Source: Hellea sp039977295 (GTDB lineage Bacteria > Pseudomonadota > Alphaproteobacteria > Caulobacterales > Maricaulaceae). Taken from it: a stretch of DNA of 64,000 bases. Made by a program: the position numbers and the translations under genes. The notes under the pieces are model-generated. The model saw nothing but the letters and a program-made list of their open reading frames with translations. It ran no database searches and had not been told where the DNA came from. Shown here piece by piece: positions 42,705-51,942 of this stretch (position 1 is the first letter of the stretch; each line of letters opens with the position of its first letter). The stretch spans positions 62,001 through 126,000 of the forward strand of contig JBDWDN010000011.1 of NCBI GenBank assembly GCA_039977295.1. Direction: 5' to 3'.

Positions 42705-44111
42705 ATGTCAGATAATACTACGGCAGCTAGCGAGACGGGGAATATGGGCTTTATCGTCCTGATTTGCCTCGTCGCGACTTTGGGTGGATTTCTGTTTGGG
42801 TTTGATAGTGGCGTTATTAACGGCACCGTCAAAGGTTTGGACGCGGCGTTCGGTGCTACTAACTTTGCAAGCGGGTTAAATGTTGCCTCTATGCTGCTCG
42901 GTTGTGCAGCGGGCGCTTTTTCAGCCGGCTGGCTTTCAGATCGTTTTGGACGCCGCAATATGTTGATGCTCGCGGCGGTGTTTTTTCTGATTTCAGCTTG
43001 GGGCTCAGGCATTGCAGGAAGCTCAGGTAGCTTTATTTTCTTCCGTATTCTAGGCGGCCTTGCAGTAGGCGCAGCCTCAGTTATGGCACCAGCTTATATC
43101 TCTGAAATCGCTCCTGCGCGTATGCGCGGGGGGCTTGCCTCATTGCAGCAAATCGCGATTGTCGTTGGCCTTACAGTGGCATTTTTCTCGAACTATTACC
43201 TCGCTAATGTCTCAGGCGGCGCAACGGCAGAGTTTCGCGGTACGGAAACATGGCGCTGGATGTTCTGGGTGGAGATTGCCCCCGCAGCGCTTTTTTTCCT
43301 ACTCCTCTTTTTGATACCGAAGAGCCCGCGGTTTTCTATGGTTAAGGATGATGAGGCCGGTGCGCGTAAAACACTGACCAAACTCTTCGGCGGCACTGTC
43401 GCTGAGCGGAAAGTAAATGAAATTAAAGCTTCACTCGCGTCGGATCATAAGCCCCGTTTGTCTGATATTTTTATGGGCGGCAAGCTTCGTCCGATTGTTT
43501 GGGTAGGCATTGGCCTCGCTGTTTTTCAGCAGCTCGTCGGCATTAATGTTATCTTCTATTACGGCGCTGTGATGTGGGAAGCCGCTGGCTTTACTGAAGC
43601 CGACGCCTTGAAACAGAACGTCTTTATGGGCGTGATGTCTATTTTCGCGACATTACTCACAGTGTTTCTTATCGACAAATTTGGCCGTAAACCCTTCTTG
43701 TTAATTGGTTCCGTTGGTATGGCGATTATGCTCGCCGTCGTGGCTTGGGCTTTTGGCACAGGTAACCTTGTTGACGGAAATCTCGTTCTTGACCCTGCAA
43801 TGGGTAAGACCGCGCTTTATGCGGCGATGGCTTATGTCTTCTTCTTTAATATGACATGGGGACCCGTCATGTGGGTCTTGCTTGGCGAAATGTTCCCGAA
43901 CCAAATTCGAGGTTCTGCTCTGGCTGTCGCAGGTTTGGCACAATGGCTCGCTAACTTTGCCGTGACCATTACATTCCCTTGGATGCTGGCTAATCTTGGG
44001 CTTTCAGTCTCATTCTTTATCTATTCGGCTTTTGCTTTCATCTCGATATTCTTTGTTAAGATGGCGGTAAAAGAAACCAAGGGTATGGAACTCGAGGACA
44101 TGGTTGGTTAA
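42705..44111 (+). CDS. MFS sugar porter, probable xylose:proton symporter
   Basis: About 468 residues of the sugar porter family: GGFLFGFDSGVINGTV in helix 1, SDRFGRRN in loop 2-3, the PESPR-like PKSPRF at mid-protein, and the helix 7 segment FQQLVGINVIFYYGAVMWE. These match XylE/GalP-type symporters. ATG at 42705 is used instead of the TTG just before it; ribosome site GAGGGGA. It sits under its own copy of the LacI operator next to the xylose operon, so D-xylose or xylobiose uptake is likely. Confidence 0.92.
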   Translation: MSDNTTAASETGNMGFIVLICLVATLGGFLFGFDSGVINGTVKGLDAAFGATNFASGLNVASMLLGCAAGAFSAGWLSDRFGRRNMLMLAAVFFLISAWGSGIAGSSGSFIFFRILGGLAVGAASVMAPAYISEIAPARMRGGLASLQQIAIVVGLTVAFFSNYYLANVSGGATAEFRGTETWRWMFWVEIAPAALFFLLLFLIPKSPRFSMVKDDEAGARKTLTKLFGGTVAERKVNEIKASLASDHKPRLSDIFMGGKLRPIVWVGIGLAVFQQLVGINVIFYYGAVMWEAAGFTEADALKQNVFMGVMSIFATLLTVFLIDKFGRKPFLLIGSVGMAIMLAVVAWAFGTGNLVDGNLVLDPAMGKTALYAAMAYVFFFNMTWGPVMWVLLGEMFPNQIRGSALAVAGLAQWLANFAVTITFPWMLANLGLSVSFFIYSAFAFISIFFVKMAVKETKGMELEDMVG

Positions 44112-44277
44112 AAGGGCTCCAAACTGCTTGGGTTCGCAATGTGCAGGCTGGTTTGAAGTTGGCGCGAAAACCGTAATGGTGTCTTTATTCTAGCTGACAT
44201 GGATCAAGGCTTCATGGTCATGAGGGCATAATTCATCGTCATTTCAGGGTCAGACTCAACACATTCGAAAAAATTAG

Positions 44278-44442
44278 TCAGATAATATTTTTCCTATTCA
44301 TGGCAATGGCTGGGAGAAAAGCTGGCAGATAGACCACGAGAACGAAACTCGTTGCGATTTGTCGCTGACCTATAGTCCTGAGGTAGGTGAAGGGCTGGGC
44401 ATAATTTCCAATGCCGGACGGCTACTTATGCCTCAAGAATAG
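44278..44442 (+). pseudogene. Possible aldose 1-epimerase (mutarotase) fragment
   Basis: A short frame reads DNIFPIHGNGWEKSWQI and later CDLSLTYSPEVGEG. This looks like the central 'PxHGxGWxxxW' region and following strand of GalM-type mutarotases. Stops bound it on both sides and it has no start. It fits a decayed xylose mutarotase between the sugar porter and lactonase genes. The rest of 44112-44488 shows nothing else recognisable. Confidence 0.4.
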
Positions 44443-44488
44443 CCCAAAGCGGTGCTTTGTATAAAGGTGACTAAGGCCTTCTTCCTTT

Positions 44489-45664
44489 TTAATAAGGAAA
44501 GCCTTGTACATTCAATTTTGCAGTATAAATTCCGGCTTTTAAGCAAGGTGAACCACCGCATTGGCGCGGTTTACCCTCATCCATTGGCGCAGTTAAACCT
44601 GTTACAAATATTGTTTTTCCATCATCACCACCAAAAGCGACGTTAGTCACGATGTGAATCCCTGATACGTTTAACATCCCCACTTCTTTATAACTTTTGT
44701 CTAATACCACAACCACTTGACCATCCGTTCTTGTAGGTAATTCACGCGTGGTGGTTACATAAATATTACCACTGCAGTCTTTGCCCAATCCGTCTATTGG
44801 CGTATTCAATAATTGTTGTGGGTTTGATACCTCGCCAGCGTTTAAGTCAAACGCCCAAAGTCCTCGTAATCCACCAACAATCAACTGTTGTTGATCAAGG
44901 GATAATATAATGCCGTTTGGCTTATCGCGAAGTGCTGGTACAAGTTCTGTAACGGCCGTGGCATTGACCATACCGTTAACACCAACCCGGTAAATACGTT
45001 GGCCTTGTTCAATTGACCCTTCTTGGCCGCCTCCTTGAACATCAGTTGACTTAATATTTGATGGGACATTCCAATTTGGATCAGTGAAATAGATAGTATC
45101 GTCGTGACTAATCGTTAGGTCATTTGGAGAATTAAACCGTTTGTTTAAGTAAGTGGTCACGATTGGCGTTACTTGTTTAGATTGCCAATCAATGTATGAA
45201 AGTGAGCCGTCTAGTTGGCGTCCGGCTACTAAGTTGCCTTTGCTATCTAGCGCTAACCCATTAGTGCCAGCCACAGTGTCATTCATCCAAATTTCAGGCG
45301 TTTCACCCTCGATCCAGCGCCATATCGTGGTTTGATTGCTTAACTCAAAGCCATTTTGATCGGGCTGATGTGAGCCCATATTGGAGTAGTATAAAGCACC
45401 ATCGTGCCATACTGGCCCTTCAATATTGTTAAAGCCAACGTAGTTTAAAGGAATGTCTGGCTGGCGTTTGAGTGTAACCTTAGTTAAGTCCAGTTTTGCA
45501 TTCGTCGAGCCTTCTTGGCAATATACCGCATTGGCTTTAGAGATTGATGTTAAGTCACTTTTAGCAATAGGGGATGTCTTATTTGAGCATGACGTTGCCA
45601 AAAAACCAGTGCAAATAACGACAACAAGTGTGAGTTTATTGCGTGTATAAGATTCAAAAAACAT
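44489..45664 (-). CDS. SMP-30/gluconolactonase-family lipoprotein
   Basis: 391 residues. Signal peptide with lipobox ATSC (about Cys26), then a six-bladed propeller of the SMP-30/LRE family: EGPVWHDGALYYSNMG, NGLALDSKGNLVAGR, NSPNDLTISHDDTIYFTDP and KPNGIILS. These carry the Glu, Asn and Asp metal ligands. Such enzymes hydrolyse aldonolactones; near xylose genes a xylonolactonase or gluconolactonase role in the periplasm is plausible. Codon choice and AT content differ from both neighbours and look more gammaproteobacterial. It lies on the opposite strand between two operator-controlled units with no operator of its own, so recent transfer is likely. Confidence 0.85.
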   Translation of the reverse strand: MFFESYTRNKLTLVVVICTGFLATSCSNKTSPIAKSDLTSISKANAVYCQEGSTNAKLDLTKVTLKRQPDIPLNYVGFNNIEGPVWHDGALYYSNMGSHQPDQNGFELSNQTTIWRWIEGETPEIWMNDTVAGTNGLALDSKGNLVAGRQLDGSLSYIDWQSKQVTPIVTTYLNKRFNSPNDLTISHDDTIYFTDPNWNVPSNIKSTDVQGGGQEGSIEQGQRIYRVGVNGMVNATAVTELVPALRDKPNGIILSLDQQQLIVGGLRGLWAFDLNAGEVSNPQQLLNTPIDGLGKDCSGNIYVTTTRELPTRTDGQVVVVLDKSYKEVGMLNVSGIHIVTNVAFGGDDGKTIFVTGLTAPMDEGKPRQCGGSPCLKAGIYTAKLNVQGFPY

Positions 45665-45842
45665 AAAAGGGGCCTTAGTCGTATTGTTTGATCTTCAGTG
45701 AAATTACGATGTTAAAATGCTTGAGGTGAATTGATTATTGAATGAGCGTTTTATTAAATGAATTACTTACTGACATACTCAGAATTGATATAGAGAGACG
45801 AACATAAATATATTTCATGGCTAGCTAGAGAGATTTCGGGTC

Positions 45843-45874
45843 TTGACATTTGCTAACCTTAACCCTTTTATAAT
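45843..45874 (+). promoter_or_regulatory. Candidate promoter for the oxidoreductase operon
   Basis: TTGACA (45843-45848) and TATAAT (45869-45874) are both consensus hexamers but 20 bp apart, longer than ideal. The LacI operator begins six bases after the -10 element, over the expected transcription start. Confidence 0.55.
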
Positions 45875-45879
45875 GAAAA

Positions 45880-45893
45880 TGACAACGATGTCA
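45880..45893. promoter_or_regulatory. LacI-family operator, oxidoreductase/isomerase operon
   Basis: TGACAACGATGTCA, one central mismatch from the palindrome, placed directly after a TATAAT and ending 66 bp before the GTG at 45959. Confidence 0.82.
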
Positions 45894-45958
45894 TTTCTTC
45901 TATTTACATGGACACTATTCACGACAATAAAGCAGTACAGTTGTCAGAGGGGAATTAA

Positions 45959-47107
45959 GTGACACAGACAGGTGAGTCTGCAAAGTTAAAATCGATACGT
46001 ATGGGCATGGTTGGAGGTGGCCAAGGTGCTTTTATTGGCGATGTTCATCGCCTTGCCGCACGTCTCGACGGCGAGATTGAACTTGTCTGCGGCGCATTTT
46101 CCCGCAATCCTGAAAACTGCCGCATTACTGGTGAGGCGTTGGGTGTAACGCCTTCGCGGTCTTACACTGACTTTAATGACATGATGCGGTCTGAAGCCGC
46201 TCTGCCTGCAGACGAACGTATGGAATTCGTCGCAATTGTAACACCGAACCATGTGCATTTCCCTGTCGCCAAAGCCGCGTTGGAAGCTGGCTTTAGTGTC
46301 CTGTCTGACAAACCCGCGACATTGAATCTAAAAGAAGCTTTGGAGCTCCGTAAAATCGTTGAGAATAATAATAGCCTCGCATATGGGTTAACCCATACCT
46401 ATCTCGGCTATCCGCTGGTCGGTGAAGCGCGGAGTATTATTGAAAGCGGAGGCATTGGAAAAGTTCGCAAAGTCTTTGTCGAATATATCCAAGGGTGGCT
46501 CGCAACTGAGGTAGATAACAAGCAAGCCGAATGGCGTACGGATCCCTCTAAGTCCGGTGGGTCAGGCTGTATGGGTGATATCGGCACCCACGCGCACAAT
46601 CTCGCGGAATTTATGACGGGCAAACGTATGACGCATGTTGCGGCTGACCTTTCAATATTTGTTTATGGGCGCCGTCTTGATGATGATGGCTCCGCGCTAT
46701 TCCGAATGGAAGATGGCGTGAAAGGGACTTTGTCAGCCTCTCAAGTCTGCGTTGGCGTAGAGAATGGATTGTCTATTCGTGTTTACGGCGAGACAGGCGG
46801 TCTTGAATGGCATCAGGAAGAGCCCAACACACTCAAACGGACTTATGCTGATAGGCCGACAGAGCTTTTACGGTCCGCGCAAGGCTATCTTTCCGAGGGC
46901 GCACAAGGCTGGTTCAGAACGCCGCCCGGCCACCCTGAGGGCTATATTGAGGCCTTTGCCAATTGTTACAAAGAGTTTGGGCAAGCGATGCGCACCGAGG
47001 GCGGTGTGGCGTCGGGCATCAATGCGGCAGTGCGCGGCATGGCCTTTATTGAAGCCCTGCTGGAGAGCAGTGAAAACGATTCAGCTTGGACGGAGATTAA
47101 GCAGTGA
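45959..47107 (+). CDS. Gfo/Idh/MocA-family oxidoreductase
   Basis: 382 residues. The Rossmann loop is GMVGGGQGAFIGDVHR, followed by SDKPATLNLKEA (the usual EKP reads DKP) and the substrate region GDIGTHAHNLAEF. Family members oxidise or reduce a hydroxyl of sugars or inositols with NAD(P). GTG start with GAGGGG ribosome site. It is the first gene of a five-gene unit and its stop overlaps the next start (GTGA). With the downstream isomerase-like and GMC proteins it may process 3-keto sugars. Confidence 0.9.
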   Translation: MTQTGESAKLKSIRMGMVGGGQGAFIGDVHRLAARLDGEIELVCGAFSRNPENCRITGEALGVTPSRSYTDFNDMMRSEAALPADERMEFVAIVTPNHVHFPVAKAALEAGFSVLSDKPATLNLKEALELRKIVENNNSLAYGLTHTYLGYPLVGEARSIIESGGIGKVRKVFVEYIQGWLATEVDNKQAEWRTDPSKSGGSGCMGDIGTHAHNLAEFMTGKRMTHVAADLSIFVYGRRLDDDGSALFRMEDGVKGTLSASQVCVGVENGLSIRVYGETGGLEWHQEEPNTLKRTYADRPTELLRSAQGYLSEGAQGWFRTPPGHPEGYIEAFANCYKEFGQAMRTEGGVASGINAAVRGMAFIEALLESSENDSAWTEIKQ

Positions 47108-48156
47108 AAACGATAAAAGGACCCGCTATTTTCTTAGCTCAATTTATGGGCGACGCGCCGTTCGATACGCTTGAAAATGCGTGTAAATGGATGGCGGATG
47201 CGGGTTATAAAGGCGTACAAATTCCGTCGGACAATCCTGCCTGTATTGACTTAAAGCAGGCGGCTGAAAGCCAAGACTATTGCGATGAATATATTGGCAA
47301 ATGTAAAGAGTGGGGCGTGGAGGTCACGGAACTGTCCACCCATATCCAAGGGCAACTTGTAGCGGTTCATCCTGCTTATGACACAGCTTTTGATGCCTTT
47401 GCGCCAGAGCACCTTCACGGCAAGCCCGATGACCGTCAGCGCTGGGCGGTTGAACAAGTTAAGTTTGCGGCGAAAGCCTCAGAGCGTATGGGCCTTACAA
47501 ACAGTGTCAGTTTCCCCGGTGCATTGGTTTGGCCCTTTATGTATCCATGGCCTCAGCGTCCTTCGGGGTTAGTAGAAGAGGGTTTTAAAGAACTTGCTAA
47601 ACGTTGGCGGCCTATCCTCGATTATTACGACGAATGCGGCGTCAATGTCTGCTACGAAATTCATCCTGGCGAAGATTTGCATGACGGCGTGACGTTTGAA
47701 CGCTTCCTCGAAGAAGTTGATAACCATAGCCGCTGTAACATTCTCTATGATCCGAGCCATTTCATCTTGCAGCAACTCGATTATTTAGCCTTTATCGATC
47801 ACTATCATGACCGCATAAAAATGTTCCACGTTAAAGACGCAGAGTTCCGTCCTAACGGCAAGTCTGGTGTTTATGGCGGCTATCAAGGCTGGGTTGACCG
47901 TCCGGGCCGCTTCCGTTCACTCGGCGATGGTCAAATTGACTTTAAAGGCATTTTTTCCAAACTTTCAGCCTATGACTTTGACGGCTGGGCGGTTGTTGAA
48001 TGGGAATGCGCGTTGAAGCATAATGAAGATGGCGCGCGCGAAGGTGCACAATTCGTCAATGACCACATCATCCGTGTCACCGACAAAGCCTTTGACGATT
48101 TTGCGGGCGGCGCAGCAGATACACAAACAAATAGAAAAATGCTCGGCTTAAGCTAA
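47104..48156 (+). CDS. Sugar phosphate isomerase/epimerase-like TIM-barrel protein
   Basis: 350 residues of the AP-endonuclease-2-like TIM barrel family (xylose-isomerase-like). Likely metal ligands include the Glu in CYEIHPGEDLHDG, LYDPSHF, MFHVKDAEF and VVEWE near the C-terminus. Members isomerise, epimerise or dehydrate sugars, and some act on 3-keto glycosides. Translation is coupled to the Gfo/Idh gene by a 4-bp overlap. The exact reaction cannot be told from sequence. Confidence 0.88.
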   Translation: MKTIKGPAIFLAQFMGDAPFDTLENACKWMADAGYKGVQIPSDNPACIDLKQAAESQDYCDEYIGKCKEWGVEVTELSTHIQGQLVAVHPAYDTAFDAFAPEHLHGKPDDRQRWAVEQVKFAAKASERMGLTNSVSFPGALVWPFMYPWPQRPSGLVEEGFKELAKRWRPILDYYDECGVNVCYEIHPGEDLHDGVTFERFLEEVDNHSRCNILYDPSHFILQQLDYLAFIDHYHDRIKMFHVKDAEFRPNGKSGVYGGYQGWVDRPGRFRSLGDGQIDFKGIFSKLSAYDFDGWAVVEWECALKHNEDGAREGAQFVNDHIIRVTDKAFDDFAGGAADTQTNRKMLGLS

Positions 48157-48174
48157 GCGAAATAGGGGAAAACC

Positions 48175-49581
48175 ATGGCATCAACAACACTCGCAATGAA
48201 TGAAGGCATCAAGCCTAACCGACTGTTTTTATTGAGTTGTATATCTCTTATCGTAACGGCGATGACGTTTGCTATTCGCGCAGGTATTTTAGGGCAACTC
48301 AGTGAAGAATTTGCCTTATCCGATACGCAGTTGGGGTTTGTGAATGCGATGGCATTTCTGGGCTTTCCGCTCGCAATGGTTCTTCTGGGCTATCTTTATA
48401 ACAAACTAGGCCCGCGCTTGATTATGATACTCGCTTTCGCAGGGCATTTATTGGGCCTAGTGTTGACGATGACAGCCGGTGGTTTTGTCGGACTTCTAAT
48501 ATCTACATTCTTCATTGGCTTTGCAAATGGTTCGGTCGAAGCGGCATGTAATCCCATGATTGCAGATATGTACGAGGATAACAAAACAACGATGCTCAAC
48601 AAGTTTCATGTCTGGTTCCCAGGCGGAATCGTGATTGGCGCAGTCATTTCATTTTTCATGACGAAGATGAATCTCGGATGGCAGTCTCAGATTGGCATTA
48701 TGATTATCCCAACGATCATTTACGGTTGGATGGTCTTTACAACGGTGTTTCCGAAGAAGATAGAAGTTGATCCTGTAAAAGTATTTGAACTTTTGGGGCT
48801 CCTTGTGGTGATGGCGCTCTTAGCTTTGCTAGCCATGGCGGATCTTGTTCCCGCCGACCTCCAAGCGAATTTCGCTTTCTTCCAAAGTTCGTTTGGAAAG
48901 ATCAGTGTATTGATTCTTGTCTTCGCTCTTTTGGCTTGGCTCTTGATTAAACGAGGCAATGGCATGCGTGACATTGTTCTGCTGTTTATCATGATGGGAT
49001 TGATGACACTTACGACGACATCAGAGTTAGGGACACAGCAATGGGTTGAGCGTATTCTTGGAAGTACGGGCGTCCATTCTATGGTAATCCTTGCAATGGT
49101 GACCGGATTAATGGCTGTGGGACGTTTCTTTGCGGGGCCTGTCATACATGCTTTGAACCCCGTTGGCGTCTTGTTGATGTCGGCCATTGTGACCAGTCTT
49201 GGCCTATATTTGATGAGTATCGCGAGCGGCGGACTTATTTATCTTGCTGCCATCATCTTCGCGATTGGTGTCTGTTATTTCTGGCCAACCATGGTTGGTT
49301 TCGTCAGTGAATATATTCCAAATTCTGGTGCCTTAGGGATGTCCCTCCTAGGCGCGGCAGGTATGTTTGCCTTAACATTCTGGAACCCTGTTATTGGGAG
49401 TTGGATTGATGGTGCGCGCGAAGTGGCAACAGCAAGCGGCGTCACAGGCGATGACATCGAAATCGCTGCGGGTCGAGGGGCGCTTACGAAACTCGTCTAT
49501 TTCCCACTCTTCTTGATTGTCGCATTTGGATTGCTTTTCGCTTTCCGCAAAAAATTCACTTCTGGAGTCTCTCATGGATAA
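48175..49581 (+). CDS. MFS transporter
   Basis: 468 residues with about 12 membrane helices. The N-terminal half has LGFVNAMAFLGFPLAMVLLGYLYNKLGPR, similar to FucP/nucleoside-permease-like branches of the major facilitator superfamily. It starts 18 bp after the isomerase gene with AGGGGAAA as ribosome site and overlaps the next gene by 8 bp. It probably carries the sugar or keto-sugar made or used by this operon across the inner membrane. Confidence 0.85.
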   Translation: MASTTLAMNEGIKPNRLFLLSCISLIVTAMTFAIRAGILGQLSEEFALSDTQLGFVNAMAFLGFPLAMVLLGYLYNKLGPRLIMILAFAGHLLGLVLTMTAGGFVGLLISTFFIGFANGSVEAACNPMIADMYEDNKTTMLNKFHVWFPGGIVIGAVISFFMTKMNLGWQSQIGIMIIPTIIYGWMVFTTVFPKKIEVDPVKVFELLGLLVVMALLALLAMADLVPADLQANFAFFQSSFGKISVLILVFALLAWLLIKRGNGMRDIVLLFIMMGLMTLTTTSELGTQQWVERILGSTGVHSMVILAMVTGLMAVGRFFAGPVIHALNPVGVLLMSAIVTSLGLYLMSIASGGLIYLAAIIFAIGVCYFWPTMVGFVSEYIPNSGALGMSLLGAAGMFALTFWNPVIGSWIDGAREVATASGVTGDDIEIAAGRGALTKLVYFPLFLIVAFGLLFAFRKKFTSGVSHG

Positions 49582-50164
49582 GCTAATGATGCAGCGCCGC
49601 GATGCGCTTAAATCACTTCTTGCAATTTCAGCTGCCAGTGCTCTGGCCGCCTGTACGGGTAAAACGGAAAGCGGCGAGGCAAAACCTGCTGCGTCTGCTA
49701 GCCTGAAATATGCGTCTGAAGGTAAGTTCTTAAATGCGGCTGAGATGGCGTTGGTTGCAGCTTTAGCACAGACCATAATTCCTAAGACCGATACAGCAGG
49801 GGCCGTTGAAGCAGGAGTGCCTGCGGCTATTCAAGGGTTAGCCTCTGAATGGGGTGATGATAATTTTCGTAAATATACGCGCACTGGATTAGCTATGTTG
49901 GATAAGCATTTCAAAATTGTTGGCGGGCAGGTCTTTGCTGATCAATCTGAGAAGCAGCGTGAGTCGCTCCTTGCGAAGTATGATGCAGATGTGTTTGGCG
50001 GTAAGGTCAAAGATGATTTCTATCGTAATTTCAAATCCACCGTTGCTACTGCCTATTACATGAGCGAGCCGGGCGCGACTGAAGAACTAATTTATGAGGC
50101 CGTACCTGGTGAGTGGAAGGGCTGCGTGCCGTTCTCCGAAATCGGCCGGACATGGGCGACTTAG
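49574..50164 (+). CDS. Gluconate 2-dehydrogenase subunit 3-like small subunit (Tat)
   Basis: About 196 residues from the ATG at 49574; the frame is open upstream, but only inside the MFS gene. The N-terminus has a Tat-like MQRRDALKSL and a lipobox LAAC, then the subunit 3 domain (ALAQTIIPKTDTAGAVEAGVP, TYR-rich helices). This subunit pairs with a GMC flavoprotein that lacks its own signal and carries it through the Tat system, as in gluconate and lactose 3-dehydrogenases. The next gene encodes that partner. Confidence 0.88.
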   Translation: MDKLMMQRRDALKSLLAISAASALAACTGKTESGEAKPAASASLKYASEGKFLNAAEMALVAALAQTIIPKTDTAGAVEAGVPAAIQGLASEWGDDNFRKYTRTGLAMLDKHFKIVGGQVFADQSEKQRESLLAKYDADVFGGKVKDDFYRNFKSTVATAYYMSEPGATEELIYEAVPGEWKGCVPFSEIGRTWAT

Positions 50165-50166
50165 AT

Positions 50167-51876
50167 ATGGCTGATTTTGATGTAATTGTTGTTGGTTCTG
50201 GCATGTCTGGCGGCTGGGTCGCCAAAGAGTTGTGTGAGAAGGGTTTTAAGGTCGCCGTGATTGAACGGGGACGTCAAATCACAGTTGAAAAAGACTATAC
50301 GGATATGGTGGATCCTTGGGATACTCCACATCTGGATATGATAACGGCTGAGGATAAAGCCCGTCATCCCATCCAACATAGTGTTTACGCCTTTAATCAA
50401 AACACAAAGCAATATTGGGTTGATGACAATAAGCATCCATACGAAACCGCCCCTGGGACAGAGTATGATTGGTTTCGTGGCTATCATACCGGCGGGCGCT
50501 CCATGATGTGGGGACGGCAGTCTTACCGCATGAGTGAAATAGATTTTGAAGCAAACAAAAAAGACGGCCATGGGGTTGATTGGCCTGTGCGCTACAAAGA
50601 CATTGCGCCGTGGTATGACAAGGTTGAATACTTTGCGGGGATTAGTGGGTCGACCGAAAATATCGATATTCTACCTGATGGTGTCTTTCAGCCACCACAT
50701 GAGTTTAGCTGCGCGGAATTAGAGTTTAAGAAAAAAGTTGAAGCCGCATTCCCAACGCGAAAAGTTATTCCGGGACGTGTTGCTAATTTAACAAAACCAA
50801 CACCTGAACAGATCGCCTTAGGGCGCGGACAGTGTCAGGCGCGTGACCTTTGTTATCGAGGGTGTTCATTCGGCGCCTATTTTAACTCTAACGTCGCTAC
50901 ACTTCCTGCAGCAAAGAATACCGGCAATATGACGATGATTACGGATACGGCAGTTTTAAAGGTTGATTATGACCCGAAAACAAAACGCGCTACAGGTGTG
51001 CAAACCGTCAACGTTAATACCAAAAAAACCAAAACACTGTCCGCAAGAGTCATTTTCTTAAATGCCTCTACGATTGCGACGACAACTATTTTATTAAATT
51101 CGGCCCAAGAAGGTGCGCCTAACGGACTGGCGAATAGCTCAGGTCAAGTTGGTAAGAATTTGATGGACCATGTTGCGGGTGCTGGCGCCTCTGCGATTAT
51201 GCCAGGATTTGAAGACAAATATCACTTCGGCAAGCGACCAAACGGGTTCTATATTCCGCGTTTCCGCAACCATACTGAAGAGAGTAATGACAGCGTTCGA
51301 GGGTATGGGTATCAGGGCCGTATATATAGAAATAATTGGCGTGGAAGCGTTGGCAAAGCTGGCGTCGGTGAAGGTTATAAAGCCGCTCAACGTGAGCCAG
51401 GCCCTTGGAGTATTGGTATCGTAGCCTTTTGTGAAATTCTTCCAGATGAGCGCAATAAAGTGACTTTGCATGCTAATAAGACCGATGAGTGGGGCTTGCC
51501 TGTTCCTGTGATTGATCAAAAACATCGCGAGAATGAAGTTAATTTGATGAAGCACGCGACGCGCGACACTCGTGCAATGCTTGAAGCTGCGGGCATGACG
51601 ATTTATCACACGGATAATCCTGACGATATTACGGCGGAAAACATGTCCAAGCCGGGCCGTGGTATTCATGAAATGGGAACAGCTCGAATGGGCCGCGATC
51701 CTAAAACATCTGTGCTGAATGAATGGAACCAAAGCTGGGATGTTCCAAACTTGTTCATTACTGATGGCTCCTTCATGACGTCAGGTGGATGTCAAAACCC
51801 TTCAATTTCTTATATGGCGTTTTCGGCCCGTGCGGCAGATCATGCAGCGAAGCTTATGAAAGAAGGCGTTATCTAA
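50167..51876 (+). CDS. GMC-family sugar dehydrogenase, large subunit
   Basis: About 569 residues. FAD site VVGSGMSGGWVAKEL at the N-terminus, HTGGRSMMWGRQ in the flavin-attachment region, and the C-terminal GMC active-site block HEMGTARMG with GGCQNPSISYMAFSARA. There is no signal peptide, so export should depend on the Tat-bearing small subunit encoded just upstream. Start is ATG 50167, or possibly 50152, which overlaps the previous stop; neither has a strong ribosome site. Relatives oxidise C2 of gluconate or C3 of glycosides and pass electrons to a cytochrome c, which is not encoded next to it here. Confidence 0.9.
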   Translation: MADFDVIVVGSGMSGGWVAKELCEKGFKVAVIERGRQITVEKDYTDMVDPWDTPHLDMITAEDKARHPIQHSVYAFNQNTKQYWVDDNKHPYETAPGTEYDWFRGYHTGGRSMMWGRQSYRMSEIDFEANKKDGHGVDWPVRYKDIAPWYDKVEYFAGISGSTENIDILPDGVFQPPHEFSCAELEFKKKVEAAFPTRKVIPGRVANLTKPTPEQIALGRGQCQARDLCYRGCSFGAYFNSNVATLPAAKNTGNMTMITDTAVLKVDYDPKTKRATGVQTVNVNTKKTKTLSARVIFLNASTIATTTILLNSAQEGAPNGLANSSGQVGKNLMDHVAGAGASAIMPGFEDKYHFGKRPNGFYIPRFRNHTEESNDSVRGYGYQGRIYRNNWRGSVGKAGVGEGYKAAQREPGPWSIGIVAFCEILPDERNKVTLHANKTDEWGLPVPVIDQKHRENEVNLMKHATRDTRAMLEAAGMTIYHTDNPDDITAENMSKPGRGIHEMGTARMGRDPKTSVLNEWNQSWDVPNLFITDGSFMTSGGCQNPSISYMAFSARAADHAAKLMKEGVI

Positions 51877-51942
51877 ATGCCTGACTTTGACGCCATTGTC
51901 GTTGGTTCGGGTATATCCGGCGGATGGGTTTCAAATGACTAA
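51877..51942 (+). pseudogene. 21-codon scrap of a second GMC dehydrogenase gene
   Basis: Right after the GMC stop, an ATG opens MPDFDAIVVGSGISGGWVS. This is almost the same as the first residues of the intact large subunit (MADFDVIVVGSGMSGGWVA), then stops after 21 residues. The frame breaks at the start of the aldo/keto reductase gene, so a deletion joined a lost GMC paralogue to that gene. Confidence 0.85.

Noticed and set aside
51887..51934. Longer N-terminus for the aldo/keto reductase
   Set aside because: Those codons lie in another frame of the GMC scrap and add no family sequence; the ATG at 51935 starts the conserved protein.
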